A DNA stretch of 64,000 nucleotides from Endocalyx cinctus (GCA_001600455.1 BCKC01000002.1:3238171-3302170), one strand, 5' to 3'; counted from the first letter of the stretch, positions 21,038 through 35,803 are shown. Notes: generated by a model not told the origin, from the sequence alone. A program made the numbers and translations.

Positions 21038-24000
21038 AAGATATTACTGATTCAACCAACTATGAGGGGGGGACGTAATACGTGCTAGCCACTACGACAA
21101 ATATCACACTTTCCTTTGAGATAGCCCCTGGGACTCCGTCATCTATCTTCCAGGTATTGAAAGTTAAAAGTAGATATCTTCACCCTACATAAAAAGGTAT
21201 CGTTTCTCCAGGCTCTAGAAAGCACCACCGGAAGTCTAGTAATCATCAATGAGCTTGTTGGCGGGATTGAAGTCACGCAAAGCAGGCCAGGGTACAGAGA
21301 TACAACGTTGCGGGAGAGAGACGGCCCCCTTTGATACCTATACTAGCCAGAAGCTCATCAATTGTTTACCTCTGCTTAGAATGCGTCAAACCTCCAATTC
21401 CGTTACTTTGATAACCTGTCAAACAGAGCCTAGAATAGAATATTGAGATGGGTTGCTTGTTCGCGAGCTTTGACAGTCCGGGGAGGCGAAGAGACACGGG
21501 GTCAAGTTTTGAGAAAAGCTACTCAGCCTTGATATCTTCTATTCCGAAGCTCATATCTCACTGCTTTATGTGGCCCCCTCCTTACGCTCTGTCATATACA
21601 TAAATCGTGGGCCTGGATATGGTCTTCCCCTCTGTATATCCTCCTCATAAGAATGATCATACTGCTACAAGATCGGTAGAGCCTCGCGCAGCTGAACGAA
21701 GTTTTCTGACCATGGTCCAGGCATTCATCTCATCGAGCATTCTCTCCAGTTCAAGGTTCTCTGTACCGTTTCTGGGAGTACTACATTGCGCGAAAGTGCT
21801 ACTTATAGGTCTTGAAAGAGGTATAGGGATTAGTTTATCTTTACTATAGTTCTGAATGGTCTCACAACTGGGCAACGGCTACAGCTGTGCTTCTCTTCAA
21901 TCCCCACTCCAAGTCGTCAAAAGACTGTTGGGAGATTATCATCTCGAACGAAGAACGGTCATTTACGAGAGCTGCTATTACTAGTATTCATTACGGTTCT
22001 GGGTCTATTCTCTTTACCAACAAATAGTTAAAATGAATTAAGGGGCGAGACGGTATAGGGGGATAGCAGGTCTATGCCGACTCCTCTTGCCTTTAATTTC
22101 TTGGTTTATATGTGAAGCTGCGAATGGAATCATTACATGCGGCACCGGTATTATCCCCGGCTAAGTTCTACCTGCGTATGCTCGGTTTGATCCATATTAG
22201 CTGTAGCTGAAGCAGCACTTGCGCTCTCAACACCATCATGAACGAACCCCTAGCCCCGTGATAGAAATACAGGCATCCTTTTTCACCACATTATGTCTTT
22301 TTCTGGTCGTGAAACTAACAGTCTATTAACTGGTCATCTGGCAGTGTCAACTTGAGTAATCAGTGAAACTAGGTAGTGCTTGTGATCGCACAGCCATCCA
22401 TCCCTTACGGCGTCACCACAACACCAGAACGCCGAGTGTGTCAACCAACTGTAATAAGTCTTACTTACAACTGCGCTATTGATTACTCCCAATAACCCCT
22501 CCGGTTCACGGGGTAGTCTCTAAAATCCATGTCGTTTCCGGGAGGACATTTCTTTACTTTACGTCACCATGATTACTCAAAGTATCAAGCACTCCGCCGA
22601 GACACTTCTACGCTAGTTAGAGTTTTAGACTTCTCGCTCATGCTATTTATTACCATAACAAACATAACTCAGTCTTTAATTGATAGCAAACTAAAAAAAA
22701 AGCATCACGACTCTTCCATATCTCAGTATCTATTATTCAGAGATGATAGTAATCGTAGTTTCATGATTCACTACCCGTCCGCGCTATTATGCAAATCAGC
22801 TCATTATCGCATATCATGGGAAACGAGTGCCGGAAAGCCAAAAAAATATTGTTTTACGCTCGACGGCATGTATGTTTCGACCATGAATTTAAAAAAAGAT
22901 TTCCGCCACATTCATTCGGCTTTGTGGGTTTACCTCCCCGGCGGGATTGTGCAGAACTGGAACGCATATAGCTTTAATACGAAACGATCTTCGGCCGGGT
23001 AAAGGCACACCCCCCCTATAATAGAGGATCAAGCTTCCAGACACGCCCTCTATAAGATATTGATTAATATGTTGGGTGATATACAAGTAAATTAATAAGT
23101 TGCTCGGTAATGATGACATAAACGGGGATCACGATAATCACATCGGATGCAGGAAGGTGAGAAGTGAACAGCCCATAGGCGGTAGAGCTTGGTGATATAA
23201 TAGCATGATAATAAATGCAAGGCTACCTTACACTACTTACTATGATGGAACCATATATCATAGTTCAAGGTACACACTGATAACCATTAACTCTATATTC
23301 CTATTCTCATATATGTATATGTTATAGCTATAATTGTGGGTATCTAGCTGTATACTGCAAAATATTGACTGGGTTTAGCGCATGGGGCTTTACAAACTCC
23401 ACTACTAACACAGAGGGAAGAAGAGGTGAAGAAGAAAAAGAGTTCACGATTCCTCACTGTAAAACTTCCTTGTCTATATAATAAGTTAAGTATCGTGACC
23501 AATATCCAATGTCCCACACCAGTTCTCCTCTCTCTCCAGTTTTGGTGTCCAAAGTGCTCCATCGCTATATTACTGTTAGTTATGATATAATGAAGACGTT
23601 TACCGGCAATTGTCATGACAACATAACCGAGCTTCTGATAATAGGTATAGCACTCCTTCAAATGTCTAGTATAGGTACATTACTGTGTACGCTAGACTGG
23701 TGAAAGAAAAGCATGTGGACTCCTTATGGACTTCTGTTAAAATCTTAATTGATAAGCCTTATGGGTAGATAGCAATGTACGTCAAACGTCTCGGTTTTTC
23801 TTCTTCTCTAGTATTTGAAGTCTGGATTACACTACAATTAAAAACCTATCTATCCCGATCAGCCACAGACCTACGCTGATAGAGGATTTTCTTTTCCCCC
23901 TTTTCTTTTCTGGGAAGATTATTGTCGAACCAATTGGGTTGTTGGTATCTGCATGTAAGGTGAGACGTATTTTTTTTTCCTTTTGTGCTGTCTTATATGT

Positions 24001-24787
24001 ATGTACATGCAGGGACAAATACCTGACACCTTCTGAAGCATTGAATTGAGTAAGGGGTTTTGAGGCTGTCAGGGGTAAGTTGTTGAGTGTACACGGAGTA
24101 TATATGGACTTGTATGTGTAATGGCACGGTCAAGGGGAAGCTTATCTGCATGCCTCCCTGCAGTGCAGGTGGTGTATATGTACTTAGGTGTAGGTAACTT
24201 TACACCGACCAAAATGAGTCAAATGACGCTGGAAATTTTCTCTATAATCAAGTTACCATACGAGTCGGAATGTACGTGTCCCTGTGTGATATCCGTGATG
24301 TACTTTGATCAAACAATAGCACGTACGCAGAATATAGACACCATCAACCAACTCTATAAACTGGGTCTGATGAGATAGAGATAGGTATAGTTAAGGTATA
24401 TGTGCACGATAAGAATCATTACATTTACTACTACCTGCTTTTTGGCTTTTTGATCTATGCAGTCATCTCCGCGTACCCCGTTTGTCCGTTCCTGACATCG
24501 GAATGATCCTGGACATGGCATCTGTCTGATGTCAGCATCGAAAGATGATCCCGAATGGGAAGTGTGACACCGGCCTGGTTCGAAGATCATTGGTGGAAGG
24601 GTTGATCTTCACACGAAGCCTTACCTTTCTTTGCGGAAGCATCGTTGTGGACCCTGACAAAAGACACTTATAGTGGAGGTAAGAAAGTTACTGTCGTACA
24701 GTACGGCAGCCGGGGACGAGATCTACATTTACGCCATTACACCACTTTCTTCGGTTCTGTATCGTCTTACCTTACGTGCAGGTATAT

Positions 24788-24825
<38 letters not shown>

Positions 24826-24846
24826 GCACGCACATATATATATATT
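24788..24846. repeat. Compound (CA)n-(CGCA)n-(TA)n microsatellite
   Basis: About 15 CA units pass into interrupted CGCACGCACG and then a TA run. The open frames reading His-Thr repeats across it are artefacts of the repeat. Confidence 0.95.
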
Positions 24847-27096
24847 TGTAGGGTAGCCTTAGGAGAATTAAAAACTAAATTGTTTCAACTTCAATGGGAA
24901 GGATTAGACACGTATCGAATAACTGTATCGGATGATCTCAGATATTTTTCATCCAAAAGAATAAAAAATGCGATTGGTGCATCGACACGTTCCTTGAGCC
25001 CGATGAAGGTGGAGATTGAAATGCGTCATACCAAGTGTCGCGTCTTCTGATCCAATTCAGAAGCGTAAACTTGGTCTGAGCTGCGACCCGGAAGTAGTTC
25101 GTACATTCTTAACCGGGTCACGCTCACGCTGAGATAAAAAAAAAAAAAAAAAAATTCTTGGACTCTTCTGCATAAAAAGCTCCGTCGGTAAGATGTATGA
25201 CGCCTACCGGGCGCAGTTCCCTTTAATGAAGATCATATTTATGCGTTGGAGATGGTGTGCGGTTTTTTTTTGGGGGGGGGACCGGGCGCCGGGCCAGAGT
25301 ACGATGAGGGGAAAAAAAAGGAGGGAAGAGGGAAGAGGGGAAACGAAACTATGCTTAACACGCTCTCCTAAGTTTATATCAAGTGGCTACTATTATATAC
25401 AAGGTGAGGAGAGGGTAGAAACGATTATGATGTTCACCTCCTTCCCGCCGTCCGTGTCGCACCCATCTGCTAGGTTGATTCAAGAATATTGGCGTCTCGA
25501 GTACCTTCGGCGGAAAGCGACATAGGCGATTATAGCCCAATGTGCTGTGACGAGGAATCTGCGACGAGGAGAATCAGACAGTCATGAGGATAGCGTTAGT
25601 GCGTTATCACATTCATGCTATGAATATACATAAGAGAGTAGTTGGAAGTGTTTGTTTTCCGAGCGTCAACCAAGGCCCTAAGAAAAAATGTAGAGTATCA
25701 ATAGCGGTATGTGCGTATCCGCTGAATTATGTATAGTACGCATGATAATTCCGACCCCCGGAGGTCGGTCCCAGTCACACGAAAAAACGGTATTAATACA
25801 CAAGATACGAAGACCTAAAGAGTTTTACCTACCTAATCAGGTTGATTGAGGGTAATGACTAAAGGGAAAAAATAATGCAGCGTCACTTAAGATGGAAGTC
25901 TGTAGTGATCGACGAATTTTAAGTGTACGCATTTATAATGAGAAACGTCTTGGAAACTCACGACCCTTTTTTTTATCTTCTACTAATTTCGATACCCCGG
26001 ATTCCGAGTTTTGGCGTCGCCGTTAATAGCAGTCAATTTCAGATTCTGATCAAGGATTCAATAGGTAGGTGGAGAGAGTGAGAAGAATAAGAGAAGACCC
26101 CTAAAATCATAATGAAAATTGTATGAATTTGACGGTACTTAATATACAAAAGATATTACAAGAGTTGTAATAAGTGGAATGAATGAAGAAGCGTTGACCT
26201 AAATCGCGTCAAAGCTTCCTCGAATGAACCTAAGTATTCAACTTGGCAGCTTGGCGATCATCTCGCATGTCGACCTGCCGAGACGTTCTACGTACTCTAA
26301 TCTAGAATAACACCTGAAATAGTACCGTAACTCGTATATATCATCTTGGGCTTTTACTTTCTAGAGTATACTACGTAATAATATACTATATATTCTCAGC
26401 GGTAAAACCCGTGGTGGAAGAATAGGGGTCCTTCGTCGTCCACCTTCCTCATTATTCCAAGTGTTGAACAAAGCGTCGAAAAGAAGGACAATCCATCCCA
26501 TGTATGCTTTACTCCACGTGGTAACGGCTATTGGCAGACAAGCTAAACTATCCCTATTTCTTGTAAAATCGCGATGGACAATGAAAAATGACCAATTATT
26601 ACGACTTTACGGCCCATGGGACAGAGGAAAATGGGGATTGCGTAATTCACGCGCAGGCATTTATATTGACCGTAGGTATTGCCTGCTGAAAAGAGACCGA
26701 GATAAGCTTTCAGTGCGTTGCCTTACATCGGGGAGACGGTCGTAAAAGGAGAAGTGGCGCGGCCTTGGCTCCCGTTACGGTAATACGTTAATAATATTGA
26801 CTATAATTTCACGGTTCGCGGAGCATTGTCCAAGAAACCTACACAGTACAGATTTAAATGAGGTAAATGCTTGTGTGTGGAGAGAGTGAGCAAATGAAAG
26901 GGAGCTCGGTTGGGCGAGAAAAAGATGTACGGTCAAAAAAGTATAGATACGGTCGATATCTTCTTTTGAAGGAAAGAAGAATGTTGTTGCGACCAGCTTC
27001 AGGAATCGTCACCTCGTAAATCATCCCGCAAAACTCTGCCTCCCCTTCCAGCTCAAGTTCGCTTGTTTTTGGCCCTTTTATTTTCTTCGCTTAATC

Positions 27097-28628
27097 ATGA
27101 AGTGCACATCCTTTAACAGCCGCTCTACCGCGTTGGCGGGGGCGTTAGCTGCTACGAGCGTCGGCAAGGCCCTGGCCGCCACCAGCGGAGACTTCAACGT
27201 GCTCACCATGAACGTGGCGGGCCTGCCAGACATTCTGAACGGTAACGAGGTACCCGGGGATAAGGCGACGAACGCTGGAACCATAGGCTCGCTCTTTGCA
27301 GAGTATGGTTATGACATAATCCACGTCCAGGAGGTATGTAACTCCCAGTAATTGATGTTTCACCATTTTTTTTTTTTAGTCTTGTCTATTCCCCTGAAAC
27401 GAGTTTCATCCGGGGAAGAAAAGAGAGAGAGAAAAAAAAAAGACAGAAACTCATCCCGGGAAAGAAATAAGAATTACGTCATAAAATTAGGAATTGATTG
27501 ACTAACTTTTTTTTTTTCGTTGTTTAGGATTTCAACTACCATGCTTACATCTATGACACCGACACGCACGCGTACCGCACGGCAACTTCCGGCGGGGTAC
27601 CGTTCGGATCCGGTCTGAACACGCTTTCGAACTACGACTGGGTCGACTGGACGCGCGTGGAGTGGGACACGTGCAGCAACGATTCGGGCGCGGACTGCAT
27701 GACGCCCAAGGGGTTCACCTTTATGCGGGTGAACCTGGACGAGGGCGTGTACGTGGACGTGTACAACCTGCACACGGACGCCGGGACGGAGGACGGGGAC
27801 GAGACGGCGCGGACGGCCAACGTGCAGCAGGTGGCCGACTACATCGACACCTGGAGCGTCGGCAACGCCGTGCTCATCTACGGCGACACCAACAGCCGGT
27901 ATACCCGCACGGCCGACAACATCCGGCTCTTCTCTGAGCAGAACGGCATGACGGACACCTGGGTCGAGCTGATCCACGGCGGCGTCATCCCGACCGAGGA
28001 GACCATCTGCGACAACCCGAGCACGACGAACGAGTGCGAGACGGTCGATAAAGTCTTCTACCGCGGCGGCGCGACCGTCTCGCTCGCGGCGACGGCGTGG
28101 AACTACCAGAGCGACATGTTCCTCCAGGACGACGGCAGCATCCTCAGCGACCACAACCCGATCGCCGTCAACTTCACCTGGACGGCCGGCTCGACCCTGC
28201 GCCAGTCCAACTTCTGGGGCGGCCCGCACGGCACCTGGTTCAGCGACGCGCCCACCCTCAGCGGGCTCTCTTCTCCTCAAGCGAGCGTGCTCACCTTCCG
28301 CGGCGCCAGCCGGCTCGACGGCGTCGCGGTCACGCTCGCGGACGGAACGACGCTCTCGCACGGCGGATCGGGCGGCGACGAGTCCTCGCTCACGCTCGAG
28401 GACGGCGAGACCTGGACCTCGGCCACGCTCTGCCAGGGCCAGAAGGACGGCCAGACGCGCAACTTCTACATCGAGGCCGCGACGAGCTCCGGCCGCACCG
28501 TGTCGGCCGGTACGTCGACCTCGGACTGCTCTACCTTCACGGCGCCGAGCGGTTGGGGGATCGTCGGTTTCGTCGGCCAGGACGGCGACGAGATCGATCA
28601 GCTGGCCTTCGTTTACGCTCCTCAGTAA
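27097..28628 (+). CDS. Secreted endonuclease/exonuclease/phosphatase-fold enzyme with C-terminal jacalin-like lectin domain
   Basis: Two exons, 27097-27333 and 27528-28628 (intron GTATGT...TTTAG, 194 nt), give about 445 aa. Residues 1-28 look like a signal peptide. The EEP/DNase I-like fold follows with all expected catalytic blocks: LTMNVAGLP (Asn39), DIIHVQE (Glu79, last codon of exon 1), YNLHTDA (about 158-164), GDTN (198-201) and SDHNPI (286-291). Residues about 305-445 resemble a jacalin-like beta-prism lectin: WGGPHG start, then GGSGGDESSLTLEDGE and a FYIEA strand. The metal-dependent phosphodiesterase substrate (nucleic acid, phospholipid or inositol phosphate) cannot be told from sequence. 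The lectin domain suggests docking to a glycan surface. Exon 2 is strikingly GC-rich against AT-rich flanks. The enzyme fold is near certain; the lectin call is moderate. Confidence 0.85.
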
Positions 28629-30040
28629 AAAGAAGAAGAAAAAACGATGCTAAAAAAAGAAACAAAAAAAGTACATATTAATCCTACCTTCTATTATTTA
28701 ATTCTTTTCTTGGCATAGTTTAATTGTATATAATTCGTGCCCCTTACCTAATAAATAAAGTAAATAAATAAGTAATCAAAAAAACATCTCCCTCGTAGGC
28801 CCGCGTTATGTGAACATATTGTAAATAAATGCTCTGGTTTAATTTAGGTGAATCCAGCCATAGTGTTTCTACCAGGTAAAATGAGAAAAAGGAGATTCCC
28901 ATAGTAGGATCGCCTATAGGCCTAAAATAGGCTAATTCAGCGGGGAGATAGGGGGGGCTGGGGGGGTCGAGTGAGTGATTTTCAGGGCTCTCTCTCAATC
29001 TTTCTCCCTAAATACACTACTGTAGTGTAGTGCTTACTTGATCCTTTCTAGCGACCTGATCCGTCAGTTCTCTAGCTTCATAAACGAAATCTTTATACTA
29101 GTTCCCGACAACCCTTCCTATTCCGGTTCGCGTTGCGGCTGAGCGGCCGACACTAAAATGTGAAAAAACAAGTATACCAAGTACCAACGGAGTAAAAAAA
29201 AAATTAAGATAAAAAACAAAAAAAAAAGGGTCCTGTAAGCCTGAGCGGTGGGCTGAAGAACCAACAAGAAAAAGGAAAAAGAAAGACGCCCAAAGCGTGA
29301 AGATGGCGTAAAGTTTATTTGAGTACGGAATAAGATCCGTTTCAATCAAACCGTCTATCTCCACGGACCGCGTAGTTTTCGGTAGTCTGTCAAATTCCCT
29401 AGTTTCTAAATCATCGTCATAGCTGTAGCTAGACACTTTTCAAATCCTTTTTTTTTTTTTCTTTGCTTCTTTACTTCTCTATCCTCAAACCTCTATAGTA
29501 TAACAGTTAGTATATGGGTTTAGTCTGGCTGTCTGGTAGTTGTATGGACTCCATCACACTACGAGAAGGCGGTCGAACGGCTGGCTGCCTGGTTAATAAA
29601 GCAGGCTCTTTAAACCCTTGAGTCGATCACCTCCACGCAGATATATTAATTCGGTGTCCTACGCTAACAACAATTCCTAATTAAATCAGGGTCCATTTAC
29701 CGTCATAAGATACTATACTACAGTAGTATACTAAAAAGAATTTACTTGATTTGCCAAGACATGAAATGAGAATCTTCTCTCACCTTTACGTATCCAGTCT
29801 GGATAGCGAGACGCTAAATAGTAAAGAAAGACCGCTGGGACGCGACTGAATTTGAGTATACTAGACAAACCGGTCCATAAAGAGGGACCCGATAAGTTAT
29901 GAGTCGGGCCGTTACGTGGACGAGAATGATGATTGTATCTACGCATGTACTAGGTTGGGTTTCTTTTCTTTTCTCTTGTATTTTTCATTGCAAAATGAAC
30001 GAGTGTACAGCCGGGACTTTTTTTGAGAGAGAGAGTGGAG

Positions 30041-30065
30041 GGTTGGTTGGTTGGTTGGTTGGTGG
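30041..30065. repeat. (GGTT)n short tandem repeat
   Basis: About five to six GGTT units next to a GAGA run. It is not of telomeric type (TTAGGG). Confidence 0.9.
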
Positions 30066-33000
30066 CTTCTGATCGATTCCTTCACTTCCCGTCTCGATCC
30101 TATGTATACTACAATACTACTACGACGCGAGAAGGAAGAACAAGAAAAAGAAAAAAGCTAGGCGCTTGTGATATCTTTAATTTCCTCTGAGAAAATCTAA
30201 AATAACTTCACGATATACGTAGAAGGAAACCTACTAGGAATGAGATGGATCGGCGCATCCGTGATGAATTACCTGTTCGGTAGACGAGTTAGTAAACATA
30301 TCATCATCCTTTTATTATTATTATTAGTAACCTACCAAAGTTTTCGTATATTACAAAACAACTCTACTATTCGGTACCAAACTTTATTACCACCTTTTCA
30401 GTGGATCGACGGTATTAATGGTTTTCCAGACTTCTTCTTTGGGTGGCGAATTCCGAATAGCAAATTAACATACGTATCTTTAAGGATCGAGGAACTGTGG
30501 TAAAAGCCCCAACACTTTCGTCCTTTATTTTCATTACACTAGGTAGGGCCATCGGATTGAGCAAGTCTGGACGTTATTTTGTGTGCGTGTTTTTTTTTTT
30601 CTGGGTACCGTCTATTTGCGTATACGATTTCTCCAAGCTTGGAGTTGTAGTATATACTATGTAAGATAGCCACTGGGGAGCCAAAGAGCTTCTTGGTATG
30701 CAAGGAGAAGTGGGCCGTCAGTTTGGTTGGTAGACAGGCCACCGCCTCTCGGATCGGTGCTGCAATAAAGCTGTATGATGGTCATGTTGCAATGGAGGCT
30801 TGCATCTTCATCTCATCGCATCTCATCTTGTCCCTATTGGCGGGCTACGGGATTTCCTCTTTCGGTTGGGCAACAATACGCGTCAAGCTCATCATCAACA
30901 CGCAGCTCTTTCTTTTGTCCCTCTTTCTTTACTGCGTACGGCAGCGCCACAATTGTGACGAGTAATTATTATCACCACATTGTCGGACGTATTCCTCGTG
31001 TTGGTACGCTCCACCTAGGTTTTTGGCACGGCACAGTAGAAATTGAGGACCTACCCTAATCTTGGTATACTTTGTAAATGTCAGCATGACAAGGGCAGCG
31101 ATAAAAAAAAAAATCCCAGTGCTCGGGAACCGCGTTGAAGGATTTTTTTTTTCACGTTTTGTTTTAGTATATTTTTCTCCGGCTGGCTTCCCCGATTACC
31201 TGACAAGGCAGGTTGGCTGGCATTGGCACGCGAAGTAGCCTACCAACGCGAGTTGGAGGTGTTGCTACATTAGTGTAGCGGCTTGTCTTCTTTTCGTTGG
31301 AAGGGGGTAACATGGATCGGGAACATTCCCGAATGGGTCCAGGTAAGCCGGATGGACACTCGGTCTGCTCCTTAAGCTTATGCTACCGACGGTTTATTAT
31401 GTGTGGCTTCAAAGCTAATGTGCTATGCTGACTGGCCTCTCTGTACTCTTTTAGTACAGGGGAGTGTGGTGTAGAAAAGACGAAAAAAATCAATGCAGGA
31501 ACAAGAAGATGTTGAAGCAGCGACTAAACGACAGTGCATACAGAACATGGAGATGATCAAATCGGAAGAGTTTCGCTAGTTAGCGTTATCTAATCTTAAT
31601 AACCACCGAGCACATACGTAGCACTATGTAGATATGAGAAAATAGATCGGAGAATATATCGGGGTATTGCTTCAAAGGATTTTTTTTTTCTCTCCCATTG
31701 AACGACCGTGCTTCATTGACTTTAGACCTTTGTGAAACGCTTCTCGTGTGGCAATCGTTGAGACGACGACATCAGACTGAGACTTAAGACGAGGCTTGAA
31801 CCTGCATCTCGCATCTATCTTCCCCTCGATTGTCTCGTCGTCATCGGATATCATTTGCAAAGAACAAAAAAAAAATGAGTGTGGGGTATTCCACAGACAC
31901 TACATATTGCTTGGCAATTGAATATTGATGTGCTGTAGATGTAATGTAAGTCAGATGTGATATATGTGTGGCTCTTGAAAGACGATATTTTCGCTACATT
32001 CCGAATATTATATTCGCCACATTTCATTTGAGGCTGCGAATCACATGTATTCTCGACGGCTATCCTTTTGGAGATTGGCTGTCGGTACTCCAGCAGGGCG
32101 CTTATTTGATATTGGGAAGAAAAGGTAAAAGAGGAGATGCTCTTGTAATACCATGTGAAATTGTGCATTACATATACGATAAGAGATGGAGAATGCTAGG
32201 TGACGTTAAAATATTAATTTAGATAATCGTTATAAATCTGGGGGAATCGTGAACTTTCATTCCTCGCCCACAAAGTGACATCCAAAACAGGAAGTAAAAG
32301 CTGTCGCTCATAATCTACCGTGAATTCAGTCGTCACGTTTTATCTCTCCGTATCTTTTGGGTAGGTGGGTATGGTGGGGTGATATGAGAATTATTATGGG
32401 ATGATGATTGAATGTGTTACCAATGTAAATGTCTTAGTCGCGACGTTGGTACATTCTTTTTCTTTCTCTCTCTTCCCTTTCTCATTGAAATAACGGTCCG
32501 ACGAACTTTGTTGGAGAAGGTGATAGCGACTCGCATCCTTTGTATGAGTGTACTTGTGACGAGTTTGTGCTTCTCGCAGCGTAGCGTACCAACACCACAG
32601 TACAAATTTAATGGCAAGTCTGGGGCTTAGCGTACCCTACTTTAGGGATCACGACAGATGGTGATATGTAATAATGTAGATTGGTAGGATCGCAACAGCG
32701 GGGAAACTTGAGGCATTGGATGAATGATACTCGAGGTGGTGACCTAATGTTACGGAGAGGGTCCTCTTCACACCATACCGAGATACAACGTACGAGATGC
32801 TCTTCCGGTATCGAGAGGCAACTTCAAACCCGATTATCGTGATCGAATATCGAACTGAAGTTGATATTCGTCTCAGCTTGAAGCTTAGCTTGCTCTTTTT
32901 TCTTCCTAATCAAGATGACGCAACCCCCCGTCGTAGATGAGATCTTACATAGTTATACCCACTCTTTACTCCTTCTTACTATGTACACCTTCGTCTACTT

Positions 33001-35803
33001 CGACATACTAGCGTATCTGAAATAATGTACTTCTGTATTCCGTACTCGGCAAGATAATGCGTAAGTCATTACCTTTGTCGTCGGGGAAACAGGGAGTTGT
33101 AATGTATGTAGGTGACAATGTGAAATTTGTGCATGGAAAGAGTGGATGAATGAATGGTAGCTTGGAGTTGTAGTGTAGTGCTGTGTATACTACCTTTAGT
33201 GTACAGCCCTACTAGGGTCTGTGCCGACCTACACTATTTAGAACCCTGGCAATGTCACCCCGAATTGGTGCAAGTCGCCCATCATCTCTCACTCCTCTCA
33301 GCCGTCAATTCAATCGATATCCAATCGATACTGTATATATCTTGTCCGATTTACCCGTCTTGAATTGACACATTTGCCCGAGCTAAGATATTGCTTCTTC
33401 TTTTTCTTCTTAGTATATACTAGACATGAAACTGTGAGGATCAACCTGGGAAACCTTGCTAGTAGATCAACAAGCAATTTGATTTTGTCGTCATTTTTTT
33501 TTTGTCATGTGAAGAACCCACTAGGTAAGACGTTGGAGGTCCATAGTGTTAACTGGATCTCTTCATGGTTTCGGACAAGACGATTGATAAAGCGACAGGT
33601 ATTTGACAGCTAACCCCCCCCTGGTGCTCCATAGTATAACGTAGTACAGTCAGTAAATAGTTTAACCAGGATGAAATATCTCACGGCCAATTGCCGCCGT
33701 TTATCGATTATACCCAATAAGATCTGTATTGATATCCGATGGCTGGGGAAAATAGAAAGATTGTTCGGACGCTGACCAGTAGGGAGAGATTTCTCGTGTT
33801 ATTTTACCTGTCTATTAGATGATTGGAGAAACGCGAAGAAAATCGATCAACTTGATTGGAAAACCAGAAGATTAAATATTTCTTGGTCTTGGATATTTTG
33901 CTCTATTTTACAATGATATAGTGGAACCGATTGCAACACGAGTCTAATCTAGTATACTGTATCACGAGCTGCAGAATGAGAAAAGTCTAGAGTCCAGCCA
34001 CCAAGAAAAGGGATTAGTGGCATGTAGTATACATGTATGCCTGTTACGTGGAGAGTTGAAATATAGAATGCAGGTCGAGAAGACGGTCGCATTCATATAA
34101 ATTCCTTCATTCCCCTTTTCAATTGACCAATCGAAATTCACCTATGTATAATGGAGGACCCAACCGTCTGTATTACACTAGAAATCGTAGTTATACGCGA
34201 CGATAGTCTTCTACTCCAATATACCTTATCTCAAAACAGCCTCATTCGAAGGAATATACCTAAATAAAATTCCTTTGGCGGGCATGGTCCCGATGCGGTG
34301 TAAGCTCGATATTCGGGTGGCTGCTTTTTTTTTTCCCCCATTGTACTGTTAAAGAGAGAGAGAGAGAAAAAAAAAACCTCTCCTAAATAAAAACGTTCTG
34401 GTTCAGTTGTCGGGCCAGGAGATCGGGGGTTACATGTAATCTCCCAAAAACTCGTTGTTACCCTCCTTCTCAATTTTCCTAAGTTAGGTTATCTAATCCT
34501 ACGAAGAGCTTGCGGTAGCAGAGCAAATAACATACTATCAATTAACCGGACTAGTAATGAATAACGAGGAATGAGGATTGAGGATTGAGAATTACCCGTC
34601 TTTGATTCGAGACTTGAGGATGTTGACGGCTCTATGCAAGGCAACACCTCGTCTGGATGTTTTATGAAAAGAGCGGCTCGACCCGCCAAGGATATGATTG
34701 TTATTATTACATTAGCTGGTTGATGACACCGGGTTAAGCATTGTTACCACACTTTACCATCCTCTACTACCCTCCGATGCAAATACTTTCGGACGGTTTG
34801 GATGATTGGGGTGGGACTATTCGCGCATTTGTGTGAGGTAACGATAAAGGATATTTCTCGAATTCAACCATTCTACCATTTTGATTATCGCAAGACATTT
34901 TTTTCTTTTCTCTCGACAAAACAAAAGTTTTACCGAGGAGGCAAAGTTGGCACAGTCTACAAATACGTAGGGTAGAAAATTAATACGTTATTAGCCGTGC
35001 GCTGGCCAGAGAGCCATGGTTCCCTTCTCGAACTCTTCCTGTTCTTGAGCGGGACGCGGTAAATGATCTTCGCGACGGCGTTGGAGCTAGGAATTGGTTT
35101 CGGCTTGGAGTTCAGTTTGTGTACTTAGTTAGGCGTGCTACTCATTTTACGCTAGTCATAGCTTCTCCATCTGTACGGTAAGCAGTACGTGTTGCGTTAG
35201 TATAGTAGAATGGTCAAAGGAACCCTGGAAAGAAGATTTGCGGTCATGGTTCTTGACGCAATATAAGCTTCTTTTTTCGATAATAGTGTAGTATGATCGA
35301 AAGACGATAATAGATAAACAACGTGATAAGGTAAGGTAGGTGCACAGAGGTTTTCCGACTTGAACAGACCAAGACTAGAACTTGCATCTCACGGCACTGG
35401 CGAGGCGTGCTACGCTGCAACTTTGCGCGACCAACGATACAGTACCAAGATTAAGAATCCCGAAGGACAGCGACGTAAAAGAAAGTACATGCGAAGTGCG
35501 TGCTCGGGATATGCCACCGATTTCCCTTTTCGAGGTCGGCGAATACGACTGGAATGGATTTCTCATAGATTGTACCATAAGTCAGGTCTATACGGTAGGG
35601 CGGAATGAAAACCCTTGACAAAAAAAAAAAAAAAAAAAAAGACAGTATTTCTCTCGACGATGAACGGTCAAGAGAAGTGTCATGGCCCCTGCAAATTCAT
35701 TATATAGGTAGTATACACAACTACACACTACACAGTATACTAGATATCAGATAGAGACCCCTTGTCGTGACCTCTCGCTCGATCATGGTATATATCCATA
35801 TCT

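Larger units (their letters stand above)
20800..27096. other. Gene-poor AT-rich block
   Basis: About 6.3 kb without a supportable gene. Open frames here (for example 22529-23002 and 21607-21875) show no domain, consistent composition or splice support. Contents include a 15-G run at about 21023-21037, a CA/TA microsatellite near 24790, an A run near 25138-25154, and scattered AGTATACT-type palindromes (26365-26372). The right end is the promoter and leader of the EEP-jacalin gene. Confidence 0.55.

Noticed and set aside
21657..21875. Minus-strand frame with charged residues in the gene-poor block
   Set aside because: No neighbouring frames or motifs extend it into a domain.
22529..23002. A 157-codon plus-strand frame in the gene-poor block
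   Set aside because: No motif, no splice partners and AT-driven composition; two frames overlap with equal plausibility, so I treat it as chance.
24582..24610. Short inverted repeat GAAGATCA/TGATCTTC
   Set aside because: An 8-bp stem in AT-rich DNA is expected by chance and has no context.
24673..25050. Frame containing a His-Thr repeat
   Set aside because: Arises from translation of the CA microsatellite.
27474..28361. A 295-codon minus-strand frame over the EEP-jacalin gene
   Set aside because: It is an antisense shadow caused by GC-rich codons; it has an Arg/Val/Asp-rich composition and no family motif, while the plus strand has complete catalytic motifs.
34990..35110. GC-richer patch with a minus-strand peptide recalling a tudor-like segment (PRPAQEQEEFEKGT)
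   Set aside because: Only about 25 residues between stops, with no supporting flanking domain; too short to assign.
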